From NCBI GenBank assembly GCA_963971575.1, contig OZ020611.1, forward strand, positions 19,752,092 through 19,816,091: 64,000 bases of DNA, given 5' to 3'. Every line of letters starts with the position of its first letter. The stretch's first letter is position 1. This DNA comes from Liopterus haemorrhoidalis (Eukaryota > Arthropoda > Insecta > Coleoptera > Dytiscidae). Under the pieces are notes generated by a model. The model was not told the origin of the DNA. It worked only from the letters and a program-made list of their open reading frames with translations, and ran no database searches. Positions 12,361 to 23,154 of this stretch are shown here, one piece after another. Position numbers and translations under genes: made by a program.

Positions 12361-13240
12361 CCCACATCTCTGTTTAATTCCCCACTTAAATAATTAAACA
12401 AATAATGGTAAAGATAATCTGGGTAAGACAGAGGGATCACCTGTCCAAAGTCCTAATAGGTATTGATATATGAGATACATAGAAAGATATACCTGAAACT
12501 TAACAGATCAAGATAGAGAATATATGTGTGTCAACTCGACTAACAGTAACAAAATTAAAATGTAGAATTTTCTCAAATATTTCTCATAACCGTCACTGTG
12601 TTCACCAATTTTGATAAGGATTCATCTAAATCCATTGTCTGTGAAAGCGTAGTAGCTAATAAGTCAGTTGTTTATCTCATCTAGGAAGATAAATGGCTTG
12701 TTAGATCTCAGGCGTTCTATATAACTTAATAATGAATAATGATACTGGAGGTAAAACTGACACAACAGGTTCTCTTTTGGGATGCGCATCTTATTAAAAT
12801 TTTAATTATTGTAATTAATATTCGTAATAATGGGTACTGATTATTTTGTAACAGGTGCCAGCATATTACACGGTTAATATATGAAGAATGAAATTGTTAA
12901 AAAGAAAGAGAGAGACAAACAGAGAGAAAACAAACGAGATAGAGAAGTGTAACAGTATAAAAACGCTGCTAATTTTATATTTTGTAAAATTTATTTTGTT
13001 AACTTTAGAAGATTGTTACCATAACGTGATACACAACATCCAGCATAGTTACGGTCAAAAGTGCAACCTTGACTTATTGAATACCGTAACGACTCTTTAT
13101 TAGAACTATTCAGTAAACTGTACAAAAGGGCATATATAAAATAGGTGAAAAGAATTATTTTAATGTGGAATAATTCTTTTCCAACATCTGTTTCTAAAGC
13201 TAAACTATTAGAAGCAGATGTACAGATATTCTATTGTCTG
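12361..13240. other. No gene recognised
   Basis: AT-rich. Possible further N-terminal remains of the copy 2 family on the minus strand just above 12360 are too decayed to read. Confidence 0.4.
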
Positions 13241-13248
13241 AGGGCTGC

Positions 13249-14020
13249 TTATATAAGCCTACAAAATTAGCACGAGAGTCATTCGGTTATTTACAGTCAT
13301 TCGGTTATGTACAGGCATTCGGTCATTTCATTCATTGACATTCAGTCACTAACCACTCACTCTGAGACGGTTCGTTCTCAGACGTTAGGTAGAAATGTAG
13401 TTCTACCAAAGTATAATAATCAGACAAAATGAAGAGAAACATAGAATTTAAATTAGATAAAAATGTTAAGTGAAGGTTTTAAGAATTGTACATGTTAGTA
13501 GACTAATTTTAGGTAAGATTATTTTATGTTATAATATGTAGTTTTCTTCTGTTAGTTTTAAGTTGTTTTTATTAATAAATATATTAAAGCCATGAGATTG
13601 TTTAATATTGAATTGCCAATAATACTACCAGAGATTTTGATTAGAAGTTTTTCCTAATTTTTGCTACTAATAAATTAGGTGGTGGCAGCTGAACAGTTAA
13701 GTAAAGATCTTGCATAGTTTATTTATTTACTTATTATTTTCCCCCCGTAATTACCACTTTTACAACTGGTACAGCGGTTGGAATTGTTGTTCTTAATTAT
13801 TTATATAAATTATCTTTAACTCATAGTTTTGCACCTTTTACCATTGGGGGCAATCGGTGGGATTGTTCATTATAGATCTCAATTATTATCTCTTTAACCC
13901 GTAAGATTGCACTATCACAACTGGTAGCAGCGGGTGGGATTGTTTTTAATCAGTTATTTAAATTATCTTGAAAGCGTAATTAACCACTGTTACAACTGCT
14001 GCCAGTGGTGAGGCTTCGAA
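13249..14020 (+). other. Possible LTR/5' leader remnant with tandem primer-binding-site-like repeats
   Basis: A TATA-like TTATATAAGCC at about 13250 is followed by repeats of GTCATTCGGTTAT, an AATAAATATA signal near 13575 and, at 13681, GGTGGCAGCTGAACAG. Then four or five diverged units of about 85 bp repeat ACAACTGGTAGCAGCGGGTGG-like sequence (near 13763, 13845, 13930 and 14000). TGG..GCAGC resembles LTR-retrotransposon primer binding sites. No paired LTR or gag frame is seen, so this is tentative. Confidence 0.3.
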
Positions 14021-14247
14021 AAAAGACATATATATTAGAAATTTATTTACAATAGCTATAACCCCGTAATGGTTTGCTTCGTTCATAAAAACTCATATAA
14101 TTTTTTGTTGTTGAAAGATAGGCATTTTTCACAAGCATTTATAGAGCCAACTTATAACAGCTGAGCCTATACAATAAATATTTAATGCACCATAAACAAG
14201 AGGGCTTAGTCTAAAAATCTGAAAAAAATTATAAGTATAACATTGTT

Positions 14248-14760
14248 ATGGACCTTAGTAAGGCCTTCGATTGCGTGAGTCATGAAATTTTAATCAAAAA
14301 ACTTAAATTTTATAAATTTGACCCAGGAAGTACAAAACCTACGAATCCTACCTTTCTAAAACAAGACAATTCGTGTACGCTAATAATGGCTCATCTGAGG
14401 TGTTTGAAAATAAATACGGTGTACCACAAGGATCTGTCCTAGGTCCTATTTTATTCCTAATATATGTCAACGATTTGCCGTACGTTAATGCTGACATGGA
14501 TACCACACTCTTCGCTGACGATACAACTGGCCTTCAATCCAGTAGACACAATATTTCACTCCTTGACAAAAGAAACTTAGCCCTAACCAATTTTCAAAAC
14601 TGGTTCCTAGTTAATAGATTGACAATGAACTGTAGTAAAACTCAACACATAGTGTTCGCAACCAGGAACATACAAGATGTTAATAACCCCGCCTCGGTCT
14701 CGTTCTTAGGACTTGAGATAGACAGCAAGTTAACCTGGGAACAACACATCAAAAAATCTT
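14248..14760 (+). pseudogene. Non-LTR reverse transcriptase fragment (frameshifted)
   Basis: MDLSKAFDCVSHEILIKKLK (RT motif A, D.SKAFD) lies in one frame; after a frame change near 14360 the sequence gives VYANN then KYGVPQGSVLGPILFLIYVN, TTLFADDTTG (catalytic FADD), LVNRLTMNCSKTQHIVF and VSFLGLEIDSKLTWEQH. It is the RT core of a Jockey/CR1-type element. The reading frame ends in a GC-richer minisatellite at 14766. No endonuclease, thumb or tail is present. Confidence 0.8.
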
Positions 14761-14765
14761 TGGGA

Positions 14766-14877
14766 GGTTCGTCCGACTCCGGTGATGGTTTACTCACTAC
14801 TCCGGTTCGTCCGTATACGTTGACGGTTTACTCACGACTCCGGTTCGTCCGTATGGTGACGGTTTACTCACGACTTC
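14766..14877. repeat. 38-bp minisatellite, three units
   Basis: Units at 14766-14803, 14804-14841 and 14842-14877 all start GGTTCGTCCG and contain GACGGTTTACTCAC. Clearly richer in GC than its surroundings. It sits exactly where the RT fragment stops. Confidence 0.85.
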
Positions 14878-14905
14878 CTGTCTCTCACACGATTTCCCCA
14901 GCCCT

Positions 14906-15505
14906 TGACTTAAAACTAATAATTTGATCTCTGAACCCCATTTTTTGTGGTTGTAAAAATAATCAGCTCTCCAATTAATAACAAAAATCTTTTAACTTAT
15001 CTTAAAGACTCATATTTCTATTCCCAAGAATTCATAACCCCAAATAATTAATTTTGACTCTAATTACCTACGAAGTCCATATCACTGAAAATATATGATC
15101 GCATATCACTATCTGTGTAACATTCGACCATGTACTTGAGATAAACGGTGACAACATTTTAAAAAAATCATACAACATAATATACGACCGTAAATTCTAC
15201 CCTTGTCTCTCAACATTTAACTAAAAAAATATATTGTGATCAACATTAATCTTTGAGGGTGTTTATCTTAAAATAGATTAGTTTTTATATTTAAATAATT
15301 TTAATATTTTTAACGAATTGAATAATTTTATTTTAAATAATAATGAAATTTTATTTCTAAAATTACCACTCCCACAAGTTATATCACCTCTGTTTTGCAT
15401 TCACAGAACTTGCTCCTTTTCTGGACTACGATTTGAAAACAGACTTCGAATCATTTTTTTTAAAATAATATGAGAAAGAGGGGAGTAATTACTCTTAAGG
15501 TTTCA
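14906..15505. other. No gene recognised
   Basis: AT-rich single-copy-looking sequence between the RT fragment and the next hAT. Confidence 0.5.
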
Positions 15506-15513
15506 CTTTCTAC

Positions 15514-16686
15514 TAGGGATGGGAAAAAAACATCGATGTTTGTTTTAAAAACATCGATGTTTTTACCATCAATGGTCAGCTGGCGATAGTATCGATAAAA
15601 CGTCGATGTCTACTACCGATGTCGATGTTTAAACTTTGAAATTCAGAAACTACCGCTAGAGGCGCTGGAATCTTAAAAATTCAATTTTTATTAAAATTAG
15701 TACACAAAATATAAGCGCCATCTATTGTGATATAACAATACTAATAGTGTTAGTTCTTATTCTTCTTAGCAGTTAGCAGAATACGAAAAAATAAGAAGAA
15801 ACTTCTAATTTTTGCAAACAATGCGAACGACCAACGACGCCAACACACTTTTTCTTTTTTAGTCTTGTTGACACTTTCCCAGTTGTTATTCCTCCAATCC
15901 CTGGATTTTGCTGGAAGTTGTCATTAGCTATTTTTTTATATATTGAAGTCGGCTTTTCCTGAACAAAATGATCAAAAGCTTCAATTAATCGGTAAAAGTA
16001 ACGAGAATTGAAAATCTAGTTCCGCCTAAACCAAAGGAACAGACTTTATTTCAACTTAAAAAAGTATATAAATAATTTTGTATGACAGTGTTATTTTTAT
16101 GTTAAATAATATAAAATTAACATTAAGATTACTATATTAGTTTTGTAATAAAATCCAATAGTTCATTTTAGAAATGTAAAAATAGTAAGGTCTGTTCCTT
16201 TGGTTTAGGCGGAACTAGATTTTCAATTCTAGTTACTTTTACCGATTGATTTAAGTTTTTGATCATTTTGTTCAGGAAAAGTCAACTTCAATATATAAAA
16301 AAATATCTAATGACAAATTACAAAAATGAAAATTACGGTTAGTTCCGCCTAATCGTTTGGAATAGACTGTAGGTACAAATTAGGATTATTATATTGGGTA
16401 TAATAATATTAATGTGAAATTAATTACTATTAAAAAGGAATATTTCTATTTCTAAATCTAATAAATGCTTTTTGTGTATTATGTGTTACTTTTTTCGTAT
16501 TTCATCTTTACATTATTAAATAAAACTTATATAATAAAAATAAATAGCTTTTTTTAATTTTAATAAAACATCGATGTTTCCGATACATCGATGTTTTTCC
16601 TTCGATGTTTTTTCAACATCGATAGTAAGCGCCGATGTTAACATCGATGTTAAACATCGATGTTTTGCTTTCGATGTACAACCCTA
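15514..16686. mobile_element. hAT-like element with CATCGATG subterminal repeats
   Basis: Ends TAGGGATGGG and, on the other side, ACAACCCTA (TAGGGTTGT in complement). The 8-bp duplication CTTTCTAC is perfect at 15506-15513 and 16687-16694. ACATCGATGTTT and variants occur about ten times close to the two ends. No transposase frame. The centre is a second palindrome (15920-16314). Confidence 0.8.
15920..16314. repeat. Long inverted repeat, two 129-bp arms
   Basis: Arms 15920-16048 and 16186-16314 are reverse complements with few mismatches, for example CTAGTTCCGCCTAAACC against GGTTTAGGCGGAACTAG. Spacer 137 bp. A further GTTCCGCCTAA occurs just outside at about 16343. A nested foldback element or an inverted duplication. 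Confidence 0.8.
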
Positions 16687-17173
16687 CTTTCTACCTCTCA
16701 ATTCTAAAAGCCCGATTGGTAACGCCGCTGAACAATAATATAATAAACATACAAACTATCGTGTACTGTGTATGAAACCGAATCTCATGAGTAAATCGAT
16801 TAATTTTCATGTTGTTCACCGCCCATTTCAGAAATTATATACGGTAGAAATTCACATTGTGCTCAAACTATTCTATTAATCCATCCTCCCTCCAGCCCCC
16901 CCCCCCCCCCAGCCTAAATTACCGGTGTTCAATATCGTGGCCATTAGCTACAGCGTCATAGTTGCTACTAAATACATATCAGTTGATTATAACAGTGGAG
17001 CAAACTTATTAAACGTCCTGTAAACAATTCATAACAATTGTAATTCAATAACGAAACATTGATAGGTAATTCGATAACATGTTTTTACAACCATTTATAT
17101 AATATAGTGTTAGCTATAATCTTGTTATCAACTTGTGAACAAATGTGATCGAGTAAAATTTGTTAATTGAATT

Positions 17174-18397
17174 ATGTTATTATTTATTATTAATCAATTC
17201 GGATTCCGAGAAAAATTGTCAACAGAATTAGCACTCAACAAATTTCTAAATAATTTGTATCAGGAAATAGACAAAGGGCAATCTGTGATTGGTGTATTTG
17301 CCGACTTATCCAAAGCTTTTGACACCGTAAATCATAAAATCTTATTAAACAAATTAGAAAGGATTGGAATAAGAGGCAACGTGTTAAGTTTACTGCGGTC
17401 ATACTTGTCAGAGCGAAAACAGATAGTAAAAATAGGACAAAATGTATCTTCCGAAAAAGTTATCAATATTGGCGTACCACAGGGCTCTATTTTGGGACCC
17501 CTTTTATTTATTTTATACGTTAACGAACTTCCATCTATCTGTAATAACTCTAAATTATATATGTATGCCGACGATTCTGCAATCATAAATAATGCATGTA
17601 ATGTTCGAACTTTGGTTAATGAGACAAACAAAGATCTCAGTTTAGTTGACAATTGGTTTCGAGCAAATAATTTATTTTTAAACCTTGACAAAACATTTTT
17701 TATTCATTTTAACGTATCCAATAGTCAGCATAATTTGGATTTATTAATAAAGAGCGATAAAAGCTCGTTGCATTCTGTCAAGTCTATTAAACATTTAGGA
17801 TTAACAATAGACAGTAATCTCAAATGGTGTACTCATATTAATTTAATTGCAAATAAACTAACCTCCATCTGTTATGCAATGAGAAGATTAAAAACTCTTA
17901 CCCCTTTTTCAACTTTTAACAATTATTATGCACAATTCTATAGCATAATATCATATGGTATTACTGTTTGGGGAGGTGTAAGCTATTCTTTAAGAATTTT
18001 TAGACTGCAAAAGAAAATTATTAGAATTATGAGCAGCGTGCGCAGAAACTTTTCATGTAGGAATCTATTTCGAGAATTAAGAATTTTAACTTTTCCTTGT
18101 TTATACATATATAAAAATTTAATCTTCGTAAAAAATAATATAAATGATTTTAAACTTTTAAATTACAATCACCGGTATAACACTAGATTTGGACTTCATT
18201 CACTAGAAGTACCTACACACAAATTATCTACTTTTGAGAACTCTCCTATGTACAATCAAATTTGCCTATTTAATAAACTTAGTCCTGAAATAAAGCAGAT
18301 TAATTCCATAACATTATTTAAAAACAAATTGAAATCTTTCCTACTAGAGAAAGCATACTACTCGGTAGATGAATACATGAAAGATTCTGCTGCATAA
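17174..18397 (+). CDS. Reverse transcriptase (C-terminal half of non-LTR ORF2)
   Basis: An uninterrupted 407-codon frame, starting in the target site itself, so the apparent Met is accidental. Order: QFGFREKLSTELALNKF (approx. residues 7-23), motif A FADLSKAFDTVNHKILLNKL (40-60), GVPQGSILGPLLFILYVNEL (100-119), catalytic MYADDSA (130), NLDKTFFIHF, HLGLTIDSNLKWCTHI, then a thumb with QFYSIISYGITVWGG and a C-terminal FGLHSLEVPTHK. All RT residues I can check are intact. There is no apurinic-type endonuclease because of 5' truncation. Clade: CR1/Jockey group by motif style; not settled. Copying RNA to DNA at a nicked target is the family's role. Confidence 0.9.
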   Translation: MLLFIINQFGFREKLSTELALNKFLNNLYQEIDKGQSVIGVFADLSKAFDTVNHKILLNKLERIGIRGNVLSLLRSYLSERKQIVKIGQNVSSEKVINIGVPQGSILGPLLFILYVNELPSICNNSKLYMYADDSAIINNACNVRTLVNETNKDLSLVDNWFRANNLFLNLDKTFFIHFNVSNSQHNLDLLIKSDKSSLHSVKSIKHLGLTIDSNLKWCTHINLIANKLTSICYAMRRLKTLTPFSTFNNYYAQFYSIISYGITVWGGVSYSLRIFRLQKKIIRIMSSVRRNFSCRNLFRELRILTFPCLYIYKNLIFVKNNINDFKLLNYNHRYNTRFGLHSLEVPTHKLSTFENSPMYNQICLFNKLSPEIKQINSITLFKNKLKSFLLEKAYYSVDEYMKDSAA

Positions 18398-18560
18398 TTG
18401 CTTCTGCTAATAATAGTGTCCTGTAATTATACGTATTATTATTATATATATTAGTTATTGTAGCTATAACTGTGTATCATATTATGTATTGTATCTTATT
18501 TGACATATCCTATGTCTGTATTTACAGATCGACTGGAATAAAAGTATTATTATTATTATT
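17181..18560 (+). mobile_element. Young 5'-truncated non-LTR retrotransposon with 10-bp duplication
   Basis: ATTATGTTAT occurs at 17171-17180 and again at 18561-18570, right after the (TTA)n tail. The insert holds the RT half of ORF2 and a short 3' UTR with a TATTATTATT tail. The duplication and the open frame argue for a recent insertion. Confidence 0.75.
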
Positions 18561-18570
18561 ATTATGTTAT

Positions 18571-18899
18571 GGAAATATATGTTTAAAAAACATTTTTTTC
18601 CACACATATTTAATTATATTGCAATTATGAGCACTTTTTTCGTGAAAAATAGTACCCATAAATAACTACAGTGAATTATGGTTTCATAATTCACTGCTTA
18701 CGGCCAATCACAAACCTATAAATCCATAAATCACTCTCGCTAATCCAATCATATTTGACAATGGTAATGGGAGGGGCCAAAACTGCAGTAGTAGTAGGCA
18801 ACATGGACGCTATCACTTCCATTAAAATTATCAATTTTGAGTCTAATTTATTAGTTTAACACGTCGACTGCCAATTACGAGTTTTCTCGCAGTTGTAGA
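18571..18899. other. No gene recognised
   Basis: Short flank between two elements; nothing distinctive. Confidence 0.5.
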
Positions 18900-20390
18900 A
18901 ATTTGTAGAAAAAAAGGCAAATTGGTTGATAACTTACAAATATAAAGAATTATTTTATTCATCAAAGTATGCACCCATATTGTCTATACACTTTTGCCAT
19001 TTAAGCAGCAGGTTGTTCATGCCGGTGGTATAAAACCCTGGCGGACGAGACTCAATGAATTTCTGGAAGGCCAGTTTTACAACATTGTCAGAATTAAACT
19101 GTTTTTCCTATTAAAAAGTTTTCCAAATTGCGGAAGAATGTGGAATGGACATAAGGGAAGCTGAGCGAAATAGAAATGGAGGAAGAAACATAGTAGAAGA
19201 ATTGAGGAGGAGAGACAAGGAGGTACAGGAGCAGGAAAGAACAGTAAGAATAGAAAATTCCAGGAATGTGAAAAGGTATAGAGAGATAAGGACGGTAGGA
19301 ATACCTAAATATTTGAAAGGGAGGAGAGGAAAGGCAGGGGGCAGAGTTAGAAGGATTGCCAGATTAAGATGCGGAAATGAAGAACGGAGTAATAGGTATT
19401 GGGCAAAAACAGAGGATAGGCTATGCAGAATGTGTAGGGAGGAGGAAGAATCCTTGGAACACCTAACAAGAAGATGTGGAAAGCTGACAAAATGGGAGGG
19501 AGATATAAAGGAGCTGTTGAGTGAAAAAGGAAAAGGAGAAAGGTGGGTGAGAGTACTCGAGGAAAGAAGGAAAGAATGCGGAGAGGTAAGACAGAACTGA
19601 GAACAGGAAGGAAGAGAGAGGTAAAGGAAGAGGAAAGAAAAGAGGGAAGAGAAGCGAAGAAAGAGCGGAAGAACAACTGGAGTCAAGAAGGAAGGAGACC
19701 GGAGACGGAAGCCGAAAAGAGAATAGGAAGAAAGAGGGGACACCGGAGGAAGAATGTAGAAGAAGAAGAAGAAAGAAGTCATAAAATGTAAAAAAATGTA
19801 CTATAATATTATTATTTTATTTTATTTTATTATTATTATGATTTTTTTTAAATGTATTGGTTAAAACCCTAAACGCCGAAAGGCCAAGGGTAAATAAAGA
19901 ATTTATATGGTAGTCAGTGGGGTCTTAGTCTGATGAGTATGGAGGATGATGAAGAAGTTCCAACTCCAATTCTTGTAGTTTTGCCACAGTTATTTGTGCA
20001 GTGTGTGGTCTAGCGTTATCATGCAATAAGATAGGAATCGATCTGTTGACCAATCTAGGCTGTTTTTCTTTAAGTTTTTGCATCATTTCGTCCAGTTGGT
20101 TGCAATATATTTTTGCTGTGATCGATGAGCAATGTTTTTTTTGTTTGGTTTTTACCTGCACGAAATTTGGCGAACAAATTTGATATTGTCTGCTGCGTAG
20201 TAACACTAGAGCCAAATACACTATTAATGTTTCGCGCGGTCTGCGATGCCGTAGTTCCACGTAAGAACTCATACTTCATAATAGTGAGAATTTCCGACCG
20301 TTCCATTTTCAACAAAATTAATTTTAAAAAAAAGTTTTTGATATTTTTTATAGCCTACAATGATTTTTTTAAACAGGCGAGATGTGACAA
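18900..20390 (-). pseudogene. irritans-like mariner, internally deleted and split by a retroelement
   Basis: On the minus strand the N-terminus reads MERSEILTIMKYEFLRGTTA then SQTARNINSVFGSS (from 20307). It jumps to KIYCNQLDEMMQKLKEKQPR, LVNRSIPILLHDNARPHTAQ and HHPPYSSD..PTDYH near 19910, losing the middle of the protein with the first catalytic Asp. The C-terminus continues at about 19110 with LENFLIGKT, then FIESRPPGFYTTGMNN and WQKCIDNMGAYFDE, stop near 18950. The gap is filled by a non-LTR fragment on the + strand. HDNARPH and TDYH hold the second and third catalytic Asp. Confidence 0.8.
19127..19905 (+). mobile_element. Purine-rich non-LTR retroelement 3' end, inserted in the mariner
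   Basis: A 151-codon frame (19145-19600) contains RLRCGNEERSNRYWAKTEDR and CRMCREEEESLEHLTRRC: a C-x2-C-x9-H-x4-C knuckle preceded by a GNE.R..RYW motif, as at the C-terminus of some Jockey/R1-type ORF2 proteins. Below it the sequence stays very rich in A and G, with long open frames on both strands that I regard as a composition effect. The 3' end has (TTATT)n and AATAAAG. Reverse transcriptase core absent. Confidence 0.6.
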
Positions 20391-20540
20391 CCTTAATCCG
20401 GTCGTTAATCCTCCGCAGGTAGTCCCGTCCCTACCTATACCTGATCCCAACCTCCCAACCAATAGCAACACACCTATAACCTGCTCCCACTCTTACAATA
20501 CTCGGTATAAAAACTTAAACTTAAACTAAAGAAAATTGAA
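20391..20540 (+). pseudogene. Proline-rich retroelement-like fragment
   Basis: Reads NLNPVVNPPQVVPSLPIPDP then CSHSYNTRYKNLNLN and stop. YNTR near a terminus recurs in retroelement proteins, but I cannot name a family. It sits directly before the hammerhead-like sequence. Confidence 0.3.
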
Positions 20541-20544
20541 ATGT

Positions 20545-20845
20545 TTATCACTTTTCGTGATCGCTAAAGACGGAAACAGATTGTTGAGCCATTACTGATA
20601 GTACTAGGCTAGAATAGTACATTATAATGAGTATTAGTATGAAAAAGAGAAATTACTTCATGAGTGATGATTTCATCACTTCTCGTGATCGGTGAAGACG
20701 GAAACAGATTGTTGTTTCCGAAACGTCCAAATATATTTTATATACTCCTGAAGTATTATATCTTTTTGGTACTAATACTCATTATATTGTACTATTCTTG
20801 CCTAGTACTATCAGCAATGACAAACGTCCAAAATAACCACAAATA
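20545..20845. repeat. Repeat block with direct and inverted copies around a hammerhead-like motif
   Basis: GACGGAAACAGATTGTTG occurs twice in direct order (about 20570 and 20698). CTGATAGTACTAGGCTAGAA at about 20598 has an inverted copy at about 20790. This layout is like a rearranged terminal repeat of a Penelope-like element. Confidence 0.5.
20692..20728 (+). ncRNA. Hammerhead-like RNA motif (core degraded)
   Basis: GTGAAGA where CTGANGA is required, then stem II CGGAAAC/GTTTCCG with an 8-nt loop, then GAAAC and GTCC. The first core base is changed (C3 to G) and I find no stem I, so it is probably inactive. Confidence 0.4.
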
Positions 20846-20909
20846 ATAAGCTGTTAAAGTTGGAAATATTATTAACTACAAATTTCATCCTTGACAACCT
20901 GATATAAAT

Positions 20910-21627
20910 CAGTGATGGGCGCGTAAGTTACATGATGTAAGTTACCTCATTGTTGACGCGTAAACAATGATGTAAAGTAAACACAAAAACTCTAGTAAAC
21001 AATGTAAACAACGTAAACAATGTAAACAATGATTTAGACATGCGCACTTGTTTTGAATTACAGAACCTCATTATCAATACATTTTTATAAATAATAAAGT
21101 TTTAATGAAAAAGTACGTATATAAAATTAGGACAAGCCAATATACATATTAATAAAAACCGAATTTGCATCATTATACAGGTGTTACATACAAATTAGTA
21201 AATATAAATATGAAAATTAAAAAACTTTTTTCTTTAAAATTCAGTCTAATAATTTTATTAACAAAATACATTAAATTTCACCTTAAAGAAAATCAGCCTA
21301 TATTTTTTAATAACGAAAAGATTCATTGCAAATTTTGCATAACGCCCTATATTTTCTTTCATTTTCTTTAAATAAAACAAAACCTAGTTCTTCAGAACTA
21401 TTCCTTCGGTTTCTTCCCACCATTTTTTAAATAAATTTATTGTTTTGAACTGAATATACTTGTTCATTAACTCTCTATTATTCGTATTAAATAACTAAAA
21501 CTAACCTCATTATTTAACAGTTTACAAAGTTTACATTGTTTACATTGTTGACAAGTTTACCAATTGTTTACATAATTTTACACGTAAACGTAAACAATTA
21601 AAGTTTACGTGTAAACGCCCATCACTG
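20910..21627 (-). mobile_element. hAT-like element with GTAAACAATGT repeats, copy 1
   Basis: Ends CAGTGATGGGCG and CGCCCATCACTG; perfect 8-bp duplication ATATAAAT (20902-20909 and 21628-21635). Both ends hold runs of GTAAACAATGTAAACA. A second copy lies at 44185-44918 in the opposite orientation with its own duplication. A short frame (about 21373-21489 on the minus strand) is identical to the 38-residue one in that copy. Confidence 0.9.
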
Positions 21628-21687
21628 ATATAAATCAATACTTTATTAATTAATTTTTAGTAACAATTAACTTTTTTCTTGTTGCAG

Positions 21688-21861
21688 AAGAGAAACCTCC
21701 CCGTGACAGTGTATCAGAGGACAGCGGTGAGGAGAGCGATCGTGACTCCGGGGAAACGAGCCCGGAAACCGCCAGCTCAGACTTCCGTCCCCGGAGAGGT
21801 TCCGCAAGTATCCATAAGCAACAGCACTACGGTAGCTTCTATCTTCGCATGGGAGCTGTAG
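21688..21861 (+). CDS. Otopetrin-like proton channel, internal exon 1 of 3 visible
   Basis: Acceptor TTTTTTCTTGTTGCAG ends at 21687 and donor G/GTAAGT follows 21861. The 174-bp exon starts with two bases of a split codon and ends in phase 1. It encodes EKPPRDSVSEDSGEESDRDS, GETSPETASSDFRPRRGSAS and HKQQHYGSFYLRMGAV: an acidic, Ser-rich cytoplasmic loop and the start of the third membrane helix. This frame, not the alternative open frame, joins to the next exon as YLRMGAV-A-FGIG. Otopetrins are twelve-helix proton channels of the plasma membrane, and insect members act in acid taste. Exons for the first two helices are not seen in the window. Confidence 0.88.
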   Translation, partial: KRNLPVTVYQRTAVRRAIVTPGKRARKPPAQTSVPGEVPQVSISNSTTVASIFAWEL

Positions 21862-22390
21862 GTAAGTGGCGATAGTATCATGACGACAGCGCTCTGGAGG
21901 AAATTGTTCTGGGATTTGGGACTTGGAAGTCTTTATTTTTTGTTTTAAAAATTTCAAGATTTTATTAAATTAGCTTTTTAATCTATAAACCACTTTCAGG
22001 AATCTTCCACTAATCTGGATTACTTTTTAGTGTCGTTTATTTTCAGAATAGTCGATAAGTAGCAGAAAATATCAAGCGAACTCTTTCGAAAAAACTATTT
22101 GTTAATGCTTTCAAAATCTTGATATACATACAGGGTGTACAAAGTGTACTCGGCACCATTGCTAACTCTGCTAGTAACAGAGCTAAAATGAAATGAACAA
22201 ATTAGTAATATTTATTACAAAGATGGTAATGGTAAAATCACTGAAGCAATAGAGCATTAGATTTCAGTTATTCTTAAAAAAAAAATATTTTTTTAAATGG
22301 AACACCTGTATATTTTTGTATATTCTGTAATCATCTTCTTCTCTGGGCACTAACAGTCGGGTTGACTTTTGGCTTCACTCACATAATAGA

Positions 22391-22945
22391 CCGGGAGCTC
22401 ATGACATTTTTTGTCTCCGATTTCATACAGCATGCCTTTTGGAGGAGAGAATATTTACCCTGTGACAACAAAAAAGGGATGGTACTAAACCCCTGCACGC
22501 TTTCCGGTCATAGGGAAAATTGCATTTCCACTTGCACAAAAATTTTTTCTCTGATTTAATATTGCTTGCCCTTTTGTCAAAAGAAAATTATAACAAATTT
22601 AAAGTCTTTTAATTATAGGCATGCTGTATGAAAACGCGCAAAATCATATTTTTTTATTACAAGATCACATGACCGTTTGAGCCCTTTGGGACCCTCCGAA
22701 TCGCATGCATATATTTAAAAGACTTTAAATTTGTTATAACTTTCTTTTGACAAAAGGGCAAGCAATATTAAATCAGAGAAAAGCACAAAAATTTTGTGTT
22801 TAAGTGGAAATGCAATTTTCCCTATGACCGGAAAGCGTGCAGGGGTTTAGTACCATCTCTTTTTTGTTGTCACAGGGTAAATATTCTCTCCTCCAAAAGG
22901 CATGCTGTATGAAATCGGAGACCAAAAACTGTCATGAGCTCCCGG
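22391..22945. repeat. Large inverted repeat, arms ~225-230 bp
   Basis: Arms 22391-22614 and 22715-22945 pair along their whole length with roughly one mismatch per 15-20 bases (CCGGGAGCTCATGACA at the left edge, its complement at the right edge). The spacer is about 100 bp. It lies in the first visible otopetrin intron, so the pre-mRNA could form a long hairpin. Apparent short frames in the arms look accidental. Confidence 0.85.
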
Positions 22946-23154
22946 TTTATAAGTCCTCTATCAATATAATAATATTTTTTAAATTTAACACCGTTATATT
23001 TTTGAATATTCTATAATAATAACTTATTTTGTTCAAAAAGTGTGTGTTCCATATTTATAAATTCCCTGAATGAGGAATTCTTTTTGTGAATTAGTACTTT
23101 AAATATTTCATAAAATTTATACTTTGACATACGGAAATGCTCAAAAAAACTTAG

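Noticed and set aside
19111..19782. 223-codon Ser/Leu-rich frame on the minus strand
   Set aside because: Shadow of the purine-rich retroelement on the + strand; low complexity.
21679..21861. 60-codon frame starting MLQKRNLPVTVYQ
   Set aside because: Wrong frame of the otopetrin exon; the correct phase joins to the next exon and matches the family.
22362..22559. 65-codon frame in the large inverted repeat
   Set aside because: No known motif and its mirrored arm has no matching frame.
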